From Heliocidaris tuberculata (lineage: Eukaryota > Echinodermata > Echinoidea > Camarodonta > Echinometridae), in contig CM046838.1 in NCBI GenBank assembly GCA_025618425.1, positions 8,269,655-8,333,654 of the forward strand: 64,000 nt of DNA, written 5' to 3'. The notes under the pieces were generated by a model. That model was not told where the DNA came from. It saw only the letters and a list, made by a program, of their open reading frames with translations, and did not search any database. Positions 58,771-64,000 of the stretch are shown here, piece after piece. The stretch's first letter is position 1. Every line of letters starts with the position of its first letter. The position numbers and the translations under genes are program-made.

Positions 58771-60703
58771 TAAACTAGCCTTGTTTACCTGTCAATAGTG
58801 TGATCCGATCCTGCATCGAAGAGAGACTACACCCCCCCCCCCTCTTCCCTGAGGGGACCCACAAGGATATCGATGATTGTGAATAAGAGTTGCTAAACTG
58901 TGGTATTTATGTCCATTATGAAGTATTACCAAACCTGTTACGATTCAGATAATATGTCTGATATTGTGATACATGTTTCGTACTTATTTATTAGCATATA
59001 TTGTCTGTTTCATTATTCACAACCAAATAATAAAGAAAATAAAAACCGTAAACTTATAGTGTTTTGTACTATATATATATATATATATATTGCCATCATA
59101 TATTTTTGTCTGTATCATAGTTTTTGCAAATATTCTGCTGTTTTGACTTCAAATTCCACTAAACTTTTATCAAAACCAGAAAGTATGTCATTTTAGCCTC
59201 CTCACTTCTGACGGTCAAGACGGTTCAATGTCAACTGTACTCTCATGTTACATATTACTGATGTATATTTCTTTGTATATAAATGACAAGATTGTCCATA
59301 CGCATTTGTACCTAAGCGTTAGTACATAAATATGCCAGTATTTCATTCACAAAGAAAAGAGAAAATACAAGTCACATAGAGCGTTTGATATGTTTAGGAT
59401 GTATATTTAAAATTGGCCTTGTTTACCTGTCAATAACGCGACCCGATGCTGACTGTATCCGTGGGAGATGAAATACATGCACTTAATTGTTGACCATGTA
59501 ATATTTCTCAAAGAGTTCAAAAAGGCTTGTATTCTCGAGTTAAAGACAGCAAATGGTTTATTTAAAGCCTTGTTAGAAGTTATTTTGCATGAGGTAAATG
59601 TTTCTCGTTTGCTTTTAATATCATTTTGCAAATTTTTAAGCAATACTAACATTTCAATTGGTAAGGTGAGAAGAATTGCATGTATACTTTTGTAAATATA
59701 TCCTTGTTTTTATCTTTTACATAGGTTTTGTAAATATTCTGCTGTTCACTAACTTTTTTGACCATACGTAGCTAAAACCTTGTGTTTTTAGGAATAATTC
59801 CATGTTCACTTATTTCAAATATTTGATGTAACTTATCTTTCTAACTGATTAGATATATAACATTATGAATATCTTTAGATTACATAAAAATGATAAATGA
59901 AGAAGAAGAATAATCTGGACTTTATTACAGATGATACACAGAGAATGGCATCGAGAATAGAGAACCCCCTCCCCTTCCCCGAGGGGACCCACAAGGATAT
60001 CGATGATTGTGAATAAGAGTTGCTAAACTGTGGTATTTATGTCCATTATGAAGTATTACCAAACCTGTTACGATTCAGTTAAAAGTAATATGTATATATT
60101 TTATGTGACATTGTGATAGGTGTTACGTATGTGTCTATTACTAGTGTTAGCATCTATTGTCTATTTGGTTATTCACAAAAACAAAACAAAAAAGGGGGAG
60201 TGAACTTACAGTGTTGTCTACTATATTTTGAATTATCAATTGCTATATACATGTATATCGCGATACGATCCTGCCTGTATTCGTATAGGAGATAAAATAA
60301 ATTCCCTTGATTTTTTACCCTGTTATATTTCACAAAGTGTTCGAAAGGCTTGTATTTTTTTTTTACTTAAAGCAAATGGTTCATTTAAAGCCTTGTTAGA
60401 AGCTGCATGAGGAAAATGTTTCTCGTTTGCTTTTAATATCATTTTGTATTTATTTTTTTTTAAACAATAGAGTAACATTTCAATTAGTAAAGTGAGAAGG
60501 ATTGCAAGTATACTTTTGTAAAGTTATCCTTGTTTTTGTCATTTACATAGGTTTGGTAAATATTCTGCTGTTCACTTACTTTTTGACCTTACGTAGATAA
60601 AACTTTGTGTTTTTAGGAATAATTCCATGTTCACTTATTTCAAATATTTGATGTAACTTATCTTTTAATAGGTATATAACATTATGAATATCTTTAGATT
60701 ACA

Positions 60704-61064
60704 CACTGTAAAAAATAACTGTAAAACTACAGGGTTTTTTTAGCCCTTGAAATTACAAGTTACTGCCGTTATTTCATTTTTACAGTCTTTTCCTGTAAAA
60801 CAACGGCAAGTTTGTTGGTTTACCCATGGACCTACTAGTCCATGGTTTACCGGAAATCAGCATATATTTACATAATAAATGTATTGTAAATTTACATAAT
60901 TTTATTGTGAATATATGCTGATTTCCGGTAAAAAAATAAATAAATAAAAAAATAGAAAAATTAAAAATTAAAAAAAAAAAACTGGGGGAAAACGGGCATT
61001 CCCGGCACCCTAACTGCCAGGAAATTCCTGTGAAAAAACGGCAATTTTTTTTTTTTTTACAATG
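60704..61064. mobile_element. MITE inserted in one unit of the tandem array
   Basis: Starts CACTGTAAAAAATAACTG and ends TTTTTTTTACAATG, and neighbouring units read straight across the site (TCTTTAGATTACAT). Inside, TACCGGAAATCAGCATATAT (about 60848) and its mirror (about 60910-60930) form a second inverted pair, and CCATGGACCTACTAGTCCATGG-like sequence a third. Confidence 0.85.
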
Positions 61065-64000
61065 CATGACATGATGAAATGAAGAAGAAGAATAATCTGT
61101 AGTTTTTTACAGATAATACATAGAGAATGGCATCGAGAATAGAGAACCCCCCTCCCCTTCCCCGAGGGGACCCACAAGGATATCGATGATTGTGAATAAG
61201 AGTTGCTAAACTGTGGTATTTATGTCCATTATGAAGTATTATCAAACCTGTTACGATTCAGTTAAAAATAATATGTATATGTTTTACATGTTTTATGTGA
61301 CATTGTGATAAGTGTTTCGTATGTATCTATGAGCATCTATTGTCTATTTGGTTATTCACCAAAAAAAAATAATAATAAATAAAGAAGAAAGGAACGTGAA
61401 CTTCTAGTGTTGTGTACTATATTTTGAATTAAATAATGCTATATATTATATAGCGATCCGATCCGGCCTGTATTCGTATAGGAGATAAAATGAATGCCAT
61501 TGATTTTTGACCCTGTTATATTTCACAAAGTGTTCGAAAGGCTTGTATTTTTTTTTTTTACTTAAAGTCAGCAAATGGTTCATTTAAAGCCTTGTTAGAA
61601 ATTAGCTTCCATGGGGAAAATGTTTCTCGTTTGCTTTTAATATCATTTTGTAAATTTTTAAACAATGGAGTAACATTTCAGTTAGTAAGGTGAGAAGGAT
61701 TGCAAGTAAACTTTTGTAAAGTTATCCTTGTTTTTGTATTTTACATAGGTTTTGTCATTTTTCTGCTGTTCACTTCCTGTTTTGACCATACGTAGATAAA
61801 ACCTTGTGTTTTTAGGAATAATTCCATGTTCACTTATTTCAAATATTTGATGTAATTTATCTTTCTAACTGATTAAGTATATAACATTATGAATATCTTT
61901 AGATTACATTAACATGATAAATGAAGAAGAAGAATAATGTGGAGTTTATTACAGATAATACATAGAGAATGGCATCGAGAATAGAGAACCCCCCCCCCCT
62001 CCCCTTCCCCGAGGGGACCCACAAGGGTATCGATGATTGTGAATAAGAGTTGCTAAACTGTGGTATTTATGTCCATTATGAAGTATTACCAAACCTGTTG
62101 TTTTATGTGACATTGTGGTAGTTGTTTCGTATGTATCTATGATCATCTATTGTCTATTTGGTTATTCACCCCCCCCCCAAAAAAAAAAGGAACTTGAACT
62201 TACAGTGTTGTTTACTATATTTTTAACTATATATATATATATATATAGGAGATAAAATAAATGCCTTTGATTTTTGAACCTGTTATATTTCACAAAGTGT
62301 TCGAAAGTCTTGTATTCTTGAGTGAAAGTCAGCAAATGGTTCATCTATAGCCTTGTGATAAATTGGTTTGCATGAGGAAAGTGTTTCCCATTTGCTTTTT
62401 ATATCATTTTGTAAATATTTAGATTATCGAGTAACATTTCAATTAGTAAGGTGAGAAGGATTGCAAGTAAACTTTTGTAAAGTTATCCTTGTTTTTGTAT
62501 TTTACATAGGTTTTGTCATTTTTCTGCTGTTCACTTCCTGTTTTGACCATACGTAGATAAAACCTTGTGTTTTTAGGAATAATTCCATGTTCACTAATTT
62601 CAAATATTTGATGTAATTTATCTTTCTAACTGATTAAGTATATAACATTATGAATATCTTTAGATTACATTAACATGATAAATGAAGAAGAAGAATAATG
62701 TGGAGTTTATTACAGATAATACATAGAGAATGGCATCGAGAATAGAGAACCCCCTCCCCTTCCCCGAGGGGACCCACAAGGGTATCGATGATTGTGAATA
62801 AGAGATGCTAGACTGTGGTATTTATGTACTTTATAAAGTAATACCAAACCGGTTGTTTTATGTGACATTGTGGTAGGTGTTTCTTATGTATCTATGATCA
62901 TCTGTTGTCTATTTGGTTATTCACCCCCCCCCCAAAAAAAAAAGGAACGTGAACTTACAGTGTTGTGTACTATATCTTTAATTATATAATGCTATATATA
63001 GGAGATAAAATAAATGCCTTTGATTTTTTACCCTGTTATATTTCAAAAAGTGTTCGAAAGGCTTGTATTCTTGAGTGAAAGTCAGCAAATGGTTCATTTA
63101 AAGCCTTGTTAGAAGTTGGTTTCCATGAGGAAAGTGTTTCCCGTTTGCTTTTTATATCATTTTGTAAATATTTAGATTATCGAGTAACATTTCAATTAGT
63201 AAGGTGAGAAGGACTGCAAGTAAACTTATAGCAAATCTCTCATAGTTTTGTCTAGAATATAGGTTTTGTAAATATTCTGCTATTCACTTATTTGAGTATA
63301 AAAAAGGGCAAAATGATTTGAGCCCGGTTATTTTGTAAACATACAAATTATAAACATGTAATTTATTGCATTGCAAACTAATTTTAAAGGAAGATCTTTT
63401 GACCATATTCACATGTTCACTTATTTCAAATATTTTGTGTAATTTATCTTTCAAAATGAGGGGACCCACAAGGGCATTGATGACTTGGAGTACCGGATGC
63501 TGGAATGGTATTTATGTCCATTATAAAGTAATAAAATAACCTGCTACTATTCAGTAAGAAATAATATGTATATGTTGTATTTGACATTTTGATAGATGTT
63601 TCGTGTGTACCTATTTGCATCTATTGTCTATTTGGTTATTTTTAAAAATCGTAAAATTACAATGTTTTCAACTATTTTGCATGTACATGTATTCTGCACA
63701 GTAATAAAGAGAATCATTTTCATGCGATCGTAGTGTTTGACTTCCAATTCAGCTATAAACTTTTATCAAAACCCGAACGTATGTTATTATAGCCTCCTCA
63801 GTTCTGTAGAAAAATGCCTCATGACGGTCAAATGTCCACTGAACACTCATGTTATATAATTCAGTTATATATTTCTGTTTATATAAACAATTAGATTTTC
63901 CATACGCATTTTGCACCTTTAGTGTTGATACATAAATATGTTAGTATTTTATTCACAAAGAAAAGGGAGAATAACAAATTCCTCACATAGAGCGTATATG

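Larger units (their letters stand above)
55850..64000. repeat. Degenerate long-unit tandem array, running off the window
   Basis: Marker motifs recur in fixed order: TGTTTACCTGTCAATAACGCG, GTTCGAAAGGCTTGTATT, TTTGTAAATATTCTGCT, GTTTTTAGGAATAATTCC, GAGGGGACCCACAAGG (58852, 59980, 61164, 62011, 62766, 63458) and CACTGTACTCTCATGT (56481, 57521, 58558, 59230, 63832). Early spacing is about 1,040 bp; later units of about 690-850 bp lack part of it. No conserved open frame spans the units, so it is noncoding. Confidence 0.85.

Overview
This window looks like nuclear DNA of a marine invertebrate deuterostome, most likely an echinoderm and possibly a sea urchin. It has spliced genes with GT-AG introns, CR1/L2-type LINE remnants, tRNA-derived SINEs, many small inverted-repeat transposons and frequent poly(G)/poly(C) tracts. 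It also holds a giant ankyrin/ZU5/death-domain gene of a class I associate with such genomes. The species assignment is inference; no bacterial, viral, rRNA or true tRNA gene is visible.

One protein gene dominates. I assembled it by hand as 19 coding exons on the + strand, from the ATG at 14133 to the TGA at 55246. Every intron starts GT and ends AG, the reading phase is compatible at all 18 junctions, and the joined coding length is 9,915 nt (3,304 residues plus stop). Exon 1 is 6.5 kb and encodes exactly 65 ankyrin repeats of 33 residues with no indel; exons 2-3 add about three more. Then follow ZU5, UPA-like region, death domain 1, death domain 2, death domain 3, a second ZU5, a second UPA-like region and death domain 4. 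The six exons of the first ZU5-UPA-linker-death cassette (exons 5-10) match the six of the second (exons 14-19) in order, length and phase, so the C-terminal half grew by exon-block duplication. The likely role, an intracellular adaptor that senses through the ankyrin solenoid and signals through death domains, is inferred from the families.

Region by region. 0-14 kb is upstream DNA full of transposon remains: an hAT-like element (472-1147), a degraded LINE (about 1.5-2.8 kb), paired minisatellites (2.96-3.20 and 6.74-7.13 kb) in opposite orientation, a TTGGGCAA-rich terminal-inverted-repeat element (3202-4121), a MITE, and an internally deleted LINE (9.8-11.8 kb). 14.1-55.2 kb is the gene; its introns carry foldback elements (22.7, 24.5, 39-40.7 and 40.75-43.1 kb), an L2-like LINE (29.3-30.8 kb), a second LINE fragment inside an inverted repeat (46.3-47.5 kb), several SINEs and nested MITEs. 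55.27-55.62 kb is an hAT-like MITE starting 19 bp after the stop codon. From about 55.9 kb to the end is a degenerate tandem array of roughly 0.7-1.04 kb units, one of them split by a MITE. Apart from transposon fragments I see no second protein gene.
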